From Psychroserpens sp. NJDZ02 (lineage in GTDB: Bacteria > Bacteroidota > Bacteroidia > Flavobacteriales > Flavobacteriaceae), in contig NZ_CP039451.1 in assembly GCF_004843725.1 (NCBI RefSeq), forward strand, positions 2,734,001 to 2,798,000: DNA of 64,000 nt, given 5' to 3'. Both the position numbers and the translations under genes were made by a program. Under the pieces are notes generated by a model that saw nothing but the letters and a program-made list of their open reading frames with translations, ran no database searches and had not been told where the DNA came from. Below, one piece after another: positions 1-8,159 of the stretch; the first letter of the stretch is position 1; each line of letters begins with the position of its first letter.

Positions 1-1189
1 CGATATCAAAAATTAAGTTAGCATTTGGTGGTACAGGACCACGACCAGCATCACCATATCCCAAATAACTTGGTACAAAAATTCTAGCTTTATCACCAAT
101 ATTCATGTTTAACATCGCTTCTCTAAATCCTGGGACTAGAGTAGCAGACTCGTTATAAGGCATTGCAAATGCTTGGTAAGCACCTTGTTTTGCAGCGTCC
201 TCACTATATTGATTGTATTTTTTAGCATCTGCTTCTGTCGTAGAAAAGAAAAAACTTCCATCCTCAAAAAGACCTGTACAATCTATTAAAACACGATCAG
301 AAGATTTTGGTTTTACGCCGTTTGGTTTAGCATCAAGAATCATTACTAATCCTGTTGGGTATTCTTTTACTTCCCCTTTCATCTCAGCATTGGCTTTAAT
401 AAAGTTATTAATAGCTTCTTTAGCTTTTTCTTTAATAAGCGCTTGCTCTTTAGCTTTTAGTTCGTCTAATTTTTTAGATAATAAAGGCTCTTGTTCTGTA
501 AATACCTTAGGAGCATCAAAAGCTTTGGCAGCTTTCCCTTTACGAATAATATTGACTTTTTCTATAACCACATCTTCTACAGGTTTATTACTTCTTGGGA
601 CTACAGCAACATTAGAGATCGTGTCTTGTACATCTAGACCTTGCACTAATTCTCCAAAAACAGAGTGACAACTTACACCACGTCCGCTACAGTTTTTTAA
701 GCTACCGTCGGCATAAAAACCATCAAGATTTTGCTTTGCTACTTCTGTGATAAAAAACTGACTTCCGTTAGTATCATAACCACCAGAGTTTGCCATAGAC
801 AAAATTCCAGCTTTGTCATGACTTAAACTAGTGTCAAACTCGCTAAAAAATTTGAATCCAGCACTTCCCATTCCTGTTCCTGTTGGGTCTCCACCTTGGA
901 TCATAAATTTATCCATTACTCTGTGGAATATAATACCATTATAAAACGGTTTTCCTTTTAAAGAGTCCTCTAATTTTGGATGTGTACCTTCTGCTAATCC
1001 TACAAAGTTAGCAACCACTACAGGGACTTTATCGTAAAATAATTTAGCGACCATTGTCCCTTTATTAGTTACAATTTCAGCATATAATCCGTCTTCTAAG
1101 TCTGGATATTTTTCTTGACAAGAATTAGTTGTCAAACTTACCATTAAGGCTATTAGTAATAGTTTCATCGTGTTAATTAATTTATTCAT
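1..1189 (-). CDS. Cyclophilin-FKBP fusion peptidyl-prolyl isomerase, lipoprotein (C-terminus beyond window)
   Basis: The reverse strand is open from an ATG at 1189 to the window edge, 396 codons with no stop. Residues 8-24 form a lipoprotein signal ending at Cys24. A cyclophilin domain follows (FHRV at 88-91, QGGDP at 98-102, later NSGGYDTNGSQFFIT). After a Lys/Glu/Ala-rich linker comes an FKBP domain (LVPGFREAML, FVPSYLGYGDAGRG, VPPNANLIFDI). Both folds catalyse cis-trans isomerisation of prolyl bonds, here presumably in the periplasm. A second start at 1168 (MKLLLIAL) would suit the signal peptide as well. It lies 18 nt before gldI in the reading direction, reversed order, so both PPIases are on one strand. 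The end of the FKBP domain is cut by the window. Confidence 0.93.
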   Translation of the reverse strand, partial: MNKLINTMKLLLIALMVSLTTNSCQEKYPDLEDGLYAEIVTNKGTMVAKLFYDKVPVVVANFVGLAEGTHPKLEDSLKGKPFYNGIIFHRVMDKFMIQGGDPTGTGMGSAGFKFFSEFDTSLSHDKAGILSMANSGGYDTNGSQFFITEVAKQNLDGFYADGSLKNCSGRGVSCHSVFGELVQGLDVQDTISNVAVVPRSNKPVEDVVIEKVNIIRKGKAAKAFDAPKVFTEQEPLLSKKLDELKAKEQALIKEKAKEAINNFIKANAEMKGEVKEYPTGLVMILDAKPNGVKPKSSDRVLIDCTGLFEDGSFFFSTTEADAKKYNQYSEDAAKQGAYQAFAMPYNESATLVPGFREAMLNMNIGDKARIFVPSYLGYGDAGRGPVPPNANLIFDI

Positions 1190-1207
1190 TGTGTTTAGGG
1201 TTTATAA

Positions 1208-1753
1208 CTATTCTTTTTGGGTTACCGAAAGTACAGAAACTTCGCAAATTATCGGAATGTTAGTTCCAATTTTATTTTCATCTCCATAATACCCATACGC
1301 TTTTTGTGACGGAAAAATAAACGTAGCAGTTTCTCCTGCATGCATTAATTTTAAACCTTCTCGAAGTCCGGAGAACAGCTCTTGCTGGTCCATAGCGTAA
1401 TTTTGAGTTTTAAGTTCTTCTTTGGTATAAATGGTAGTGCCGTTAAGCGCTTTAACATCATAATTAAATTTGACAAGATCTCCAAAAACAGGTTTTGGTA
1501 AACTATCGTTGTCTATTTTTGTATTAAAATGATACCAAAATCCATTTCCAGAAGTTTGATATTGTTGTTCTGGTTGCGAAGCTATAATGGTTTCGATAAC
1601 TTTGGTTTCTTTTTGGTATAAGGCTTTGTTTCTAGCGACAGAGGCATCTATAAGCGAACCAGAATTTACAGAAATTGGCTTTCTCGCTTCTGGAGTCTTG
1701 CAGCTTAATGCTGTGATGCACACCAATAATAGTAAGGCTAAATTACGATTCAT
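1208..1753 (-). CDS. gldI: Gliding motility-associated FKBP-type peptidyl-prolyl isomerase GldI
   Basis: Lipoprotein of 181 residues: signal MNRNLALLLLVCITALSC with lipidated Cys18, then a C-terminal FKBP domain (roughly 85-181; GLREGLKLMHAGETATFIF, KAYGYYG). Length and layout match GldI, an FKBP lipoprotein needed for gliding and type IX secretion in Flavobacterium johnsoniae (family knowledge). An upstream ATG at 1798 is in frame, but the start at 1753 gives a clean signal peptide. It overlaps the end of the DHH phosphoesterase gene by 11 nt, so the two are probably translated from one message. The DHH gene and divergent ndk beside it recall the order I remember for other flavobacterial gldI loci. 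Confidence 0.88.
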   Translation of the reverse strand: MNRNLALLLLVCITALSCKTPEARKPISVNSGSLIDASVARNKALYQKETKVIETIIASQPEQQYQTSGNGFWYHFNTKIDNDSLPKPVFGDLVKFNYDVKALNGTTIYTKEELKTQNYAMDQQELFSGLREGLKLMHAGETATFIFPSQKAYGYYGDENKIGTNIPIICEVSVLSVTQKE

Positions 1754-2762
1754 GTAATACGGTGTTATATTGAGGTAATATACTAATAAATTTTTCAATG
1801 GTCTGTTCTAGATTAGTATCACTTTTACCGCCAGCTGCATTGGTGTGTCCGCCGCCATGAAAATGTGATCTAGACATTTCGTTTACAGAAAAATCACCCT
1901 TAGAGCGTAATGATATTTTTATAATACCTTGCTGTAAGTCTTCAATAAAAATAGCCGCTAATACAACATTATTAAGGGACAAGGCATAATTGACAAAGCC
2001 TTCTGTGTCTCCTTTTTTATAATCAAATTGCTGTAATTCTTTTTGAGATAGCGTAATATAGGCAGCTCTAGATTCTGGAACGACTTTTAAATTGCTTAAC
2101 GCGCAACCTAACAGTTGTAAGCGGTTATAGCTATTGGTGTCATAGACTTGATTGTGTATCATCGTATTATCTGCACCTTTGTCTATTAAGTCAGCAATAG
2201 CTCTGTGCGTCGCACTAGTAGTAGATCTAAATCTAAAAGATCCCGTATCCGTCATTATTCCCACATAAATAGCAGTGGCTGTATTGCTATCAATATGGTC
2301 TAAACCATTCAGATTTTTTATAAAATTATAGACCATCTCACAGGTAGAGCTCATACTAACATCACTATATGTGTATTTAGCATAGTCATCTGGCTGCTGA
2401 TGGTGATCAATCATTATTTTTAAAGCAGTACTGTTATTTAAAACAGTTTCCATATCTCCTGCACGATGAAACGCGTTAAAGTCTAGCGTGAAAATAATAT
2501 CAGCTTCAGCTAATTTTTGGTCACTATCGTCTTTTTGACTTTCATATTTAAGAATTAAATCCTGTCCAGGAATCCATTTTAAAAACTCAGGGTAGTCATT
2601 TGGTAACACAACAGTAGCTTGATGATTGGTTTTTGTTAAATAATGAAACAAAGCCAAACTAGAGCCTATAGCATCTCCATCTGGGTTTTTATGGCTTACA
2701 ATTACAATTTTTTTTGGCGTAGCCAATAACTGATTTATGTCTGTGTAGTCTTGTTTTGTCAT
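1743..2762 (-). CDS. DHH/DHHA1 phosphoesterase, NrnA-like (oligoribonuclease / pAp phosphatase type)
   Basis: 339 residues with the complete DHH signature: NPDGDAIGS at 26-34, an Asp in LDFNAFHRAGD near 94, the DHH triad at 119-121, and YVGIMTDTGSFRFRST. The DHHA1 substrate-binding motif GGGHTNAAGG begins at 303. These proteins use two metal ions to degrade short oligonucleotides or dephosphorylate pAp. Size fits NrnA rather than RecJ. It is divergent from ndk, and its start at 2762 leaves 142 nt that carry the ndk promoter. Its end overlaps gldI. Which of the two activities dominates cannot be told from sequence. Confidence 0.87.
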   Translation of the reverse strand: MTKQDYTDINQLLATPKKIVIVSHKNPDGDAIGSSLALFHYLTKTNHQATVVLPNDYPEFLKWIPGQDLILKYESQKDDSDQKLAEADIIFTLDFNAFHRAGDMETVLNNSTALKIMIDHHQQPDDYAKYTYSDVSMSSTCEMVYNFIKNLNGLDHIDSNTATAIYVGIMTDTGSFRFRSTTSATHRAIADLIDKGADNTMIHNQVYDTNSYNRLQLLGCALSNLKVVPESRAAYITLSQKELQQFDYKKGDTEGFVNYALSLNNVVLAAIFIEDLQQGIIKISLRSKGDFSVNEMSRSHFHGGGHTNAAGGKSDTNLEQTIEKFISILPQYNTVLHES

Positions 2763-2799
2763 AGCCCACGAATATACGATTTTTTAATAATTGAATTTA

Positions 2800-2829
2800 T
2801 TGTTTTTATTAATAAATGCCGTACTTTTG
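2800..2829 (+). promoter_or_regulatory. Bacteroidota-type promoter of ndk
   Basis: TTG at 2800-2802, 19 nt, then TACTTTTG at 2822-2829. This matches the phylum consensus TTTG-N19-TAnnTTTG, and leaves an untranslated leader of roughly 70 nt before the ndk ATG. Confidence 0.7.
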
Positions 2830-2904
2830 CACAAAATTAACAATCTCTTTTTATAATTAAAGAGGGTTAGTTTTAAACGAATTAGATAACATTAAAATAA
2901 AAAA

Positions 2905-3324
2905 ATGGCAACTAACAGAACATTTACAATGCTTAAGCCTGACTCTGTTGAAAAGGGTTATATCGGCGCAATCTTAGAAAAAATTAACGCTTCAGGTTTT
3001 AGAATCGTTGCAATGAAGTTAACACACATGACTAAGCAAGATGCAGAAGCATTTTACGCAGTACATAGTGAAAGACCTTTTTATGGTGAGTTAGTAGAGT
3101 ATATGACACGTGGTCCTATTGTAGCTGCTATTTTAGAAAAAGATAACGCAGTAGACGATTTTAGAACTTTAATTGGTGCTACTAATCCTGCTGATGCAGC
3201 TGAAGGAACTATCCGTAAATTATATGCAGCTTCTATTGGAGAAAATGCAGTACACGGAAGTGATAGTGATGAAAATGCAGCTATTGAAGGTGCTTTCCAT
3301 TTTTCTGGACGTGAAATGTTTTAA
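2905..3324 (+). CDS. ndk: Nucleoside diphosphate kinase
   Basis: 139 residues, the usual NDK length. The N-terminus [15 protein letters not shown] is typical, and the phospho-accepting histidine is His117 in ENAVHGSDS. The enzyme moves the gamma-phosphate from ATP to other (d)NDPs through phosphohistidine and balances nucleotide pools. It is monocistronic: a recognisable promoter lies at 2800-2829 and a rho-independent terminator follows the stop. Confidence 0.98.
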   Translation: MATNRTFTMLKPDSVEKGYIGAILEKINASGFRIVAMKLTHMTKQDAEAFYAVHSERPFYGELVEYMTRGPIVAAILEKDNAVDDFRTLIGATNPADAAEGTIRKLYAASIGENAVHGSDSDENAAIEGAFHFSGREMF

Positions 3325-3345
3325 GTTTTAAAACACTATACAATT

Positions 3346-3379
3346 AAAAAAAAATCCAGCTATTTGCTGGATTTTTTTT
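3346..3379 (+). terminator. Rho-independent terminator of ndk
   Basis: Perfect 7-bp stem ATCCAGC (3354-3360) / GCTGGAT (3366-3372) with a 5-nt loop, flanked by an A run before and a T run after. Confidence 0.9.
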
Positions 3380-3642
3380 GTTTTTTATACAGTAGAGAGG
3401 AGGGAGTATTCGCTTTGTATTGCTGTTTTTTTTTATGAAATAAAACTTTATTCAACTGAAAAAGAAAGTTTTGTTCCTGTTGAAAGGGTCTATAACAAAA
3501 TTATAGTTGGATGTAATAATAAATGTAGGTTAAGTGTTAAGTGAAGCCCATGGTTTTTATTAAACTACAAATTGGAACATTGACCTAAAAAGCGGATCAT
3601 TTTATTTTCGATTCAATTAGTTGCGTCTTTTAAAACTAAGGC
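3380..3642. other. Non-coding AT-rich stretch between ndk and the first cold-shock gene
   Basis: With the flanking terminators, the gene-free interval is 379 nt. I see no credible ORF, RNA gene or repeat in it. It separates convergent transcription units. Confidence 0.5.
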
Positions 3643-3680
3643 ACAAAAAAAAGCCTCTCTAAATAAATAGAAAGGCTTTA
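3643..3680 (-). terminator. Rho-independent terminator of the first cold-shock gene
   Basis: Read on the minus strand: AAAGCCTTTC, a loop, then a matching arm with one mismatch (AGAGAGGCTT), and a T run supplied by the A run at 3644-3651. Confidence 0.8.
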
Positions 3681-3703
3681 ATCTTAAAGATATATGGTAG
3701 TTG

Positions 3704-3895
3704 TTAAAGTACTTTAACGTTAACTGCGTTTAATCCTTTTTTTCCTTCTTGTAAGTCGAATTCAACTTCGTCACCTTCACGAACTTCGTCAATTAATCCT
3801 GAAATGTGTACAAAATGGTCTTTGTTTACACCTTCTTCTGTAATGAATCCGAAACCTTTAGCGTCATTGAAGAATTTTACTGTGCCTTTACTCAT
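3704..3895 (-). CDS. Cold-shock protein, CspA family
   Basis: 63 residues, one cold-shock domain: KGTVKFFNDAKGFGFIT holds RNP1 (KGFGFI) and HFVHISG is RNP2. These small beta-barrels bind single-stranded RNA/DNA and melt mRNA structure. A close paralogue is encoded 174 nt upstream on the same strand (4070-4261), and the two differ mainly in the EEGVNK/EDGSDA segment. Each has its own terminator, so they are separate units. Confidence 0.95.
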   Translation of the reverse strand: MSKGTVKFFNDAKGFGFITEEGVNKDHFVHISGLIDEVREGDEVEFDLQEGKKGLNAVNVKVL

Positions 3896-4010
3896 CGTAA
3901 TAAAATTTAATATTGATTATTTTAATAGTACAAATATGACGCCAATAAATTTAACAATGAGCTTTTATTATATTTATTTTCAATTATTTGACTATTAGTG
4001 TTCTAAACAG

Positions 4011-4040
4011 AAAAAACCTCTCCGTTTGGAAAGGTTTTTT
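4011..4040 (-). terminator. Rho-independent terminator of the second cold-shock gene
   Basis: Arms 4011-4023 and 4028-4040 pair over 13 positions with one mismatch around a GTTT loop. Both ends are A/T runs, so it could work in either direction, but the only gene reading into it is on the minus strand. Confidence 0.85.
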
Positions 4041-4069
4041 GTGTAATGATTTAAATAGAAAATATATAA

Positions 4070-4261
4070 TTATACTACTTTTACATTTACTGCGTTCATA
4101 CCTTTTCTTCCTTCTTGTAAGTCGAATTCTACGATATCTCCTTCACGAACTTCGTCGATTAATCCAGAAATGTGTACGAAATGGTCTGCGTCTGATCCAT
4201 CTTCAGTTATAAAACCGAATCCTTTTGAATCATTGAAAAATTTTACTGTACCTTGTGCCAT
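4070..4261 (-). CDS. Cold-shock protein, CspA family (paralogue)
   Basis: 63 residues from the ATG at 4261. The frame is open further upstream to 4294, but the added residues are not part of the domain and the start at MAQGTVKFF aligns with the neighbouring paralogue. RNP1 (KGFGFI) and RNP2 (HFVHI) are intact. The role is RNA chaperoning at low temperature or in growth transitions (family knowledge). The two paralogues look like a tandem duplication. Confidence 0.95.
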   Translation of the reverse strand: MAQGTVKFFNDSKGFGFITEDGSDADHFVHISGLIDEVREGDIVEFDLQEGRKGMNAVNVKVV

Positions 4262-4371
4262 TGTAATAAAAAAATTTGTTAATAATAGTCTCAAAGATAA
4301 AATATAAAATATTAATTAAACATATTTTTTTTGAATTTTTTTATCAAAAAAACAGTGTATTAATAATTTAA

Positions 4372-4668
4372 TCATCTTAAAACCAGTTTTTTAATGATGT
4401 CTTTACCTAGTTCTTCGTTTAATAAAGTTATAATTTTTTGGTTACCATAACTTAATTCTTCGCGTAAAGCGCTAGAGCTTAATTGCACATAAAGGATGTC
4501 CTTTTTTAATTCGATAGCAGTCGTATAATTGTTAATGCCATTACCCATTAATTTTGCCCAAGCATCTCTAACATTAACTTTGTCTAACCCTTTTTCAAGG
4601 TTGTTTTCTGTGACAAAGTTTTTTAATGCGTCCGATATATTTAATAAGTTGTTGTTGCGTTTTGCCAT
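4372..4668 (-). CDS. DUF721 / DciA-like protein
   Basis: 98 residues, cytoplasmic, with the DUF721 pattern: DAWAKLMGNGINNYTTAIELKKDILYV, then SSALREELSYGNQKII. The fold resembles the N-terminal domain of DnaA, and DciA proteins of this family help load the replicative helicase. In Bacteroidota a short version usually sits beside recF, as here. Its ATG overlaps the stop of the lipoprotein gene by one base (TAATG), pointing to translational coupling. A replication-linked role is inferred from family and neighbours. Confidence 0.8.
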   Translation of the reverse strand: MAKRNNNLLNISDALKNFVTENNLEKGLDKVNVRDAWAKLMGNGINNYTTAIELKKDILYVQLSSSALREELSYGNQKIITLLNEELGKDIIKKLVLR

Positions 4669-5081
4669 TAGTCTATTGTTATAGGTGTGTAGCGGTTATA
4701 TATGTATAAATCTTTATTTTGGTTTATAACCTGTAGTTTGTCTTTGCTAGCTTTTAAAATGGTTTCTTTCCAATGTGAAAAAGGTGTTTTGTAATATAAA
4801 TTAAGACTGTCGTTTTCTATTTTAAAAACAAATTGCTCAGCGTCTTTTGACGTCTCATAGGTGCCATTAAAAATAGGTTTTAGTTTTTTTCTAAAGCCAA
4901 CCGAATCTTTATTTATTTCAATGTAATCTATCGTTTCATTAATCTTATATTGCTTTTTTGTGCCATCTTTTAAAATCACTTCGCTTATTTCCCAATATCC
5001 AGAGACGTGTTGTTTAAGGTCTTCAGGATTTTGAGAACAGCTTACTATCAATATAAGTAAAATATAGGTTAGTTTTTTCAT
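4668..5081 (-). CDS. Lipocalin-like lipoprotein
   Basis: 137 residues starting at MKKLTYILLILIVSC, with the lipid-modified Cys at 15. The rest is beta-rich with a WEI.....DGT opening typical of short lipocalin-like lipoproteins of Bacteroidota. A start at 5102 is possible but puts seven extra residues before the signal and overlaps recF. The chosen start lies directly after the recF stop. No catalytic motif is visible and the ligand is unknown. Confidence 0.65.
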   Translation of the reverse strand: MKKLTYILLILIVSCSQNPEDLKQHVSGYWEISEVILKDGTKKQYKINETIDYIEINKDSVGFRKKLKPIFNGTYETSKDAEQFVFKIENDSLNLYYKTPFSHWKETILKASKDKLQVINQNKDLYIYNRYTPITID

Positions 5082-5082
5082 G

Positions 5083-6162
5083 TTATAGCTTAAATATTTC
5101 ATAAGATTGGTGGACTTGTTTTACCGCGTTTTCTGTGCGTTCGGCATGTGTATCACTGATAAAAATTTGTCCAAAATTTTCGTCGTTAACTAATTTTATA
5201 ATTTGTGCAACACGGGTTTCGTCTAATTTATCAAAAATATCATCCAAAAGCAAAATTGGATTATCCCCACTAATGGCTTTTAGACTGTCAAATTGTGCTA
5301 ATTTTAAAGCAATTAAGTATGATTTTTGTTGCCCTTGACTCCCGAATTTTTTAATAGGGTAGTCTCCAATATTAAATTCTAAATCATCCTTATGCACACC
5401 AACACTAGTGTATTGTAACGCTTTGTCTTTATTAATTGCTTTTCTTAACAGTTGGTCTAAGTCGTTTTCAAATAAATCACTTTTATAATTTAAGCTAACG
5501 TCTTCATTATTGTTGCTAATGGCTTTATACCGCGCTTTAAATAATGGAATAAAGTTGTCTAAAAAATCTTTTCTTTTTTGAAAAATCTCTGTACCATAAA
5601 GCTGTAATTGCTGATTATAAACTTCTATAGTGTCATTATTATAGGTGTGGTTGGCAGCAAAATATTTTAATAACGAGTTGCGTTGTGATAAAATCTTATT
5701 ATAATTAATTAAACTTGCTAAATAACCTTTGTCACTTTGACTAATCACACTATCAATAAATTTACGTCTAGTATCGCTACCATCAATAATTAAATCTCTA
5801 TCGGCAGGACTAATAATGACTAAAGGTAAAAAACCAATGTGATCACTAAACTTCTCGTAAGCCTTACTATTGCGTTTGATAACTTTTTTTTGTCCCTTTT
5901 TTAAACTGACAACAATGTTTTCTTTCTTTTGGTCTTTATCGTATTCTCCGCTAATAACAAAAAACTCTTCATCGTATTTTATGTTCTGCGAAGCAACGGG
6001 GTTAAAATAGCTTTTACCAAAGGATAAATGGTAAATAGCATCCAGTGCATTTGTTTTTCCAACCCCATTATTACCTACAAGGCAGTTAATAGTCTCGTTA
6101 AACGCAAAGGTTTTGGAGTCAAAATTTTTATAGTTTAAAAGTGATAAGGACTTTAAAATCAT
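5083..6162 (-). CDS. recF: DNA replication and repair protein RecF
   Basis: 359 residues. Walker A is GNNGVGKT near 29-36, the ABC-type signature is FGSQGQQKS, and Walker B is [16 protein letters not shown] near the C-terminus. RecF is an SMC-like ATPase that helps load RecA at single-strand gaps. It heads a three-gene minus-strand unit with the lipoprotein and the DUF721 protein. Confidence 0.96.
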   Translation of the reverse strand: MILKSLSLLNYKNFDSKTFAFNETINCLVGNNGVGKTNALDAIYHLSFGKSYFNPVASQNIKYDEEFFVISGEYDKDQKKENIVVSLKKGQKKVIKRNSKAYEKFSDHIGFLPLVIISPADRDLIIDGSDTRRKFIDSVISQSDKGYLASLINYNKILSQRNSLLKYFAANHTYNNDTIEVYNQQLQLYGTEIFQKRKDFLDNFIPLFKARYKAISNNNEDVSLNYKSDLFENDLDQLLRKAINKDKALQYTSVGVHKDDLEFNIGDYPIKKFGSQGQQKSYLIALKLAQFDSLKAISGDNPILLLDDIFDKLDETRVAQIIKLVNDENFGQIFISDTHAERTENAVKQVHQSYEIFKL

Positions 6163-6268
6163 AGAGTTATTACTAAAATAGAGGGCTTTAAATAAGGAGG
6201 CCTCGTAAGGATGTGCAAATTATTGAAAAATATCAAATAAATAACCTTTTATTTCTGAAGAAAAATTA

Positions 6269-6276
6269 TATTTTTG
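6269..6276 (+). promoter_or_regulatory. Candidate -7 box of the TPR-ribH-mutL unit
   Basis: TATTTTTG fits TAnnTTTG and lies 20 nt before the ATG at 6297. No clear -33 TTG is visible at the expected distance, so support is partial. Confidence 0.4.
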
Positions 6277-6296
6277 TGCGCATTAATAAAATTAAT

Positions 6297-7067
6297 ATGG
6301 CGACTTACAAGAAAAGAGGATACAAACCAAAAACAACAGTAGAAAAGGAAGTTGAAGTTGAAGATAGCTCAACAACCGCTGAAGTTTTTAATACATTAGA
6401 CGAATCTGCAAATAAGGCAGAGGAGTTTGTAGAGAAAAATCAGAAAAACATTTTTATTATTATTGGTGTTGCAGCAGCTTTTGCTTTAGCCTATTTAGGG
6501 TATCAACAGTTTATAGTTAAACCAAAACAAGGGGAAGCTATGAATGAAATGTATCAAGCACAAAAATTCTTTAATGAAGCTGTAGTTGCTACTGTAGGAC
6601 AAGATTCTTTATATAACTTAGCCTTAACAGGAGGAGAGGGTAAATTAGGATTAGTAGATATAGCCTCTCAATTTAGTGGTACAGCAGCAGGGAACCTAGC
6701 TAACTATTATGCAGGTATGGCATATTTTAATACTAACGATTATCAGAACGCAGTGACTTATCTTGATGCTTTTGATAGTGAAGATGAAGCATTAGGGCCT
6801 ATTGCTAAAGGAGTGATTGGTGATGCTTATGCTCAAACAAATGAAAAATCAAATGCATTAGACTATTATAAGAAGGCTGCTAACTTACGTCAAAATGAGT
6901 TTTCGACGCCAACTTATTTATTTAAAGCAGGAGTTACCGCTTTAGATATGGGAGACGCTTCTGAAGCATTAGAATTATTAAATAAAATTAAAGACAACTA
7001 TCCAAATTCACCAGAAGCTACTCAAGCGGAAGTATTTATTGGAAAAGCGCAAGCAATGTCTAACTAA
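6297..7067 (+). CDS. Membrane-anchored tetratricopeptide-repeat protein
   Basis: 256 residues from the ATG at 6297, the one just after the candidate promoter. An upstream in-frame ATG at 6213 would add 28 non-conserved residues. A charged N-terminus is followed by one transmembrane helix (about 51-70, IFIIIGVAAAFALAYLGYQQF) and then TPR-type helical pairs with recurring Ala/Tyr/Gly positions. The layout recalls YfgM-like proteins, which sit at the inner membrane and face the periplasm. It is followed after 8 nt by ribH. Function is not known; a role in envelope protein quality control is only an analogy. Confidence 0.75.
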   Translation: MATYKKRGYKPKTTVEKEVEVEDSSTTAEVFNTLDESANKAEEFVEKNQKNIFIIIGVAAAFALAYLGYQQFIVKPKQGEAMNEMYQAQKFFNEAVVATVGQDSLYNLALTGGEGKLGLVDIASQFSGTAAGNLANYYAGMAYFNTNDYQNAVTYLDAFDSEDEALGPIAKGVIGDAYAQTNEKSNALDYYKKAANLRQNEFSTPTYLFKAGVTALDMGDASEALELLNKIKDNYPNSPEATQAEVFIGKAQAMSN

Positions 7068-7075
7068 TTACATTT

Positions 7076-7555
7076 ATGGCAACAACAAATTTATCAGCAT
7101 ACGATAAGACAACAATCCCAAACGGAGAGCAATTTCGGTTTGGGATTGTTGTTTCAGAATGGAACGAGGACATTACACAAGGTTTATTAGAAGGTGCTAA
7201 AAGTACACTCTTAGAGCACGGTGTAAAATTAGAGAATATTGCAATCTGGGATGTTCCTGGAAGTTATGAGCTAATTTATGGTTGTAAGAAAATGCAAAAC
7301 CAAAGGGTAGATGCCGTTATTGCAATAGGTAGTGTTATCCAAGGCGAAACTAAGCATTTTGATTTTGTATGCGAAGCAGTAGCACAAGGGATAAAAGACC
7401 TTAATGTTATTGATGAAACGCCTGTTATCTTTTGTGTGCTTACGGATAATAATAAGCAACAATCTATTGACCGTTCTGGCGGAAAACTCGGTAATAAAGG
7501 TGTCGAAGCAGGTGTTGCAGCTTTAAAAATGGCAACATTACGTCACAACGCTTAG
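7076..7555 (+). CDS. ribH: 6,7-dimethyl-8-ribityllumazine synthase
   Basis: 159 residues, normal length. Family features include FGIVVSEWNEDITQGLLEGA, the WDVPGSYELIYG loop and GSVIQGETKHFDFVCEAVAQGI with the catalytic His. It condenses 5-amino-6-ribitylaminouracil with 3,4-dihydroxy-2-butanone 4-phosphate, the penultimate step of riboflavin synthesis. No FMN riboswitch is seen upstream; the gene sits 8 nt behind the TPR gene and is probably cotranscribed. Confidence 0.97.
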   Translation: MATTNLSAYDKTTIPNGEQFRFGIVVSEWNEDITQGLLEGAKSTLLEHGVKLENIAIWDVPGSYELIYGCKKMQNQRVDAVIAIGSVIQGETKHFDFVCEAVAQGIKDLNVIDETPVIFCVLTDNNKQQSIDRSGGKLGNKGVEAGVAALKMATLRHNA

Positions 7556-7645
7556 TGTCTGTTAACAATTTTTAGCATTCATAATCTATCGTTCTGCAGT
7601 ATTTTCAGTATTTTTGAGTGATATTCACATTAAAACTACTAAGGC

Positions 7646-7864
7646 TTGTTTAGTCAGAAGAAAAACAAAAAATTTAGCTATCAGTCTCGATTTTCTAAAG
7701 AGGAAACCGCAGCGACTAAACTTAAGGCAAGTTTAAATAGTAGTTGGGATGATACAAGGCGTAAATCCTCTAGCGCTAAAAAAGGGAGTGCCCTATTTTT
7801 ACTGGTAGGTGTATTAGTTTTTATTGCTGTTTTAATGTATTATTTAGAAACTAAAATTAAATAG
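7646..7864 (+). CDS. Small single-pass membrane protein, paralogue of the next gene
   Basis: 72 residues with a basic N-terminal motif KKNKKFSYQSRF and one C-terminal transmembrane helix (ALFLLVGVLVFIAVLMYYL). No ATG is available in this frame, and TTG at 7646 is the best start because it aligns with MGLLSKRKNKKFDYTPRF of the following gene. Genes of this kind, downstream of ribH, are often mislabelled as riboflavin synthase subunits, but nothing here supports an enzymatic role. Function unknown. Confidence 0.6.
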   Translation: MFSQKKNKKFSYQSRFSKEETAATKLKASLNSSWDDTRRKSSSAKKGSALFLLVGVLVFIAVLMYYLETKIK

Positions 7865-7873
7865 AGTTGTGCT

Positions 7874-8155
7874 ATGGGATTGCTATCTAAACGTAAAAAT
7901 AAAAAGTTTGATTATACACCTCGTTTTTATAAAGGTGAAGGCAATCCGTTTGAAATAAAGCACAAATTTGACGAGCATAGAACTACCGTAGGTGAAAACC
8001 TTAACTTCAAACAAAAAATTAATAATGCTTTTGACGAGTTTAAAAACAGTCCAGATAAAGCAGCAAACAGGCGTGTTTTAGTAATTATAGCAGTTTTAAT
8101 ATTTCTATTTTTATTATTAATGGGCTTCGATTTATCCATATTCTTCCCTAACTAA
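7874..8155 (+). CDS. Small single-pass membrane protein, paralogue of the previous gene
   Basis: 93 residues: basic RKNKKFDYTPRFYKGEGNPFE at the N-terminus, a hydrophilic middle, and one transmembrane helix near 70-88 (VLVIIAVLIFLFLLLMGF). It shares its N-terminal motif and topology with the protein at 7646-7864, so a local duplication is likely. It lies 4 nt before mutL. The conserved position between ribH and mutL in flavobacteria suggests a real gene; its job is unknown. Confidence 0.7.
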   Translation: MGLLSKRKNKKFDYTPRFYKGEGNPFEIKHKFDEHRTTVGENLNFKQKINNAFDEFKNSPDKAANRRVLVIIAVLIFLFLLLMGFDLSIFFPN

Positions 8156-8159
8156 ACGT

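Noticed and set aside
213..668. Plus-strand 151-codon frame
   Set aside because: It is the antisense shadow of the cyclophilin-FKBP gene; its composition is that of complemented codons.
6297..7555. FMN riboswitch before ribH
   Set aside because: Only 8 nt separate ribH from the TPR gene and no RFN-type structure is visible in the leader at 6163-6296.
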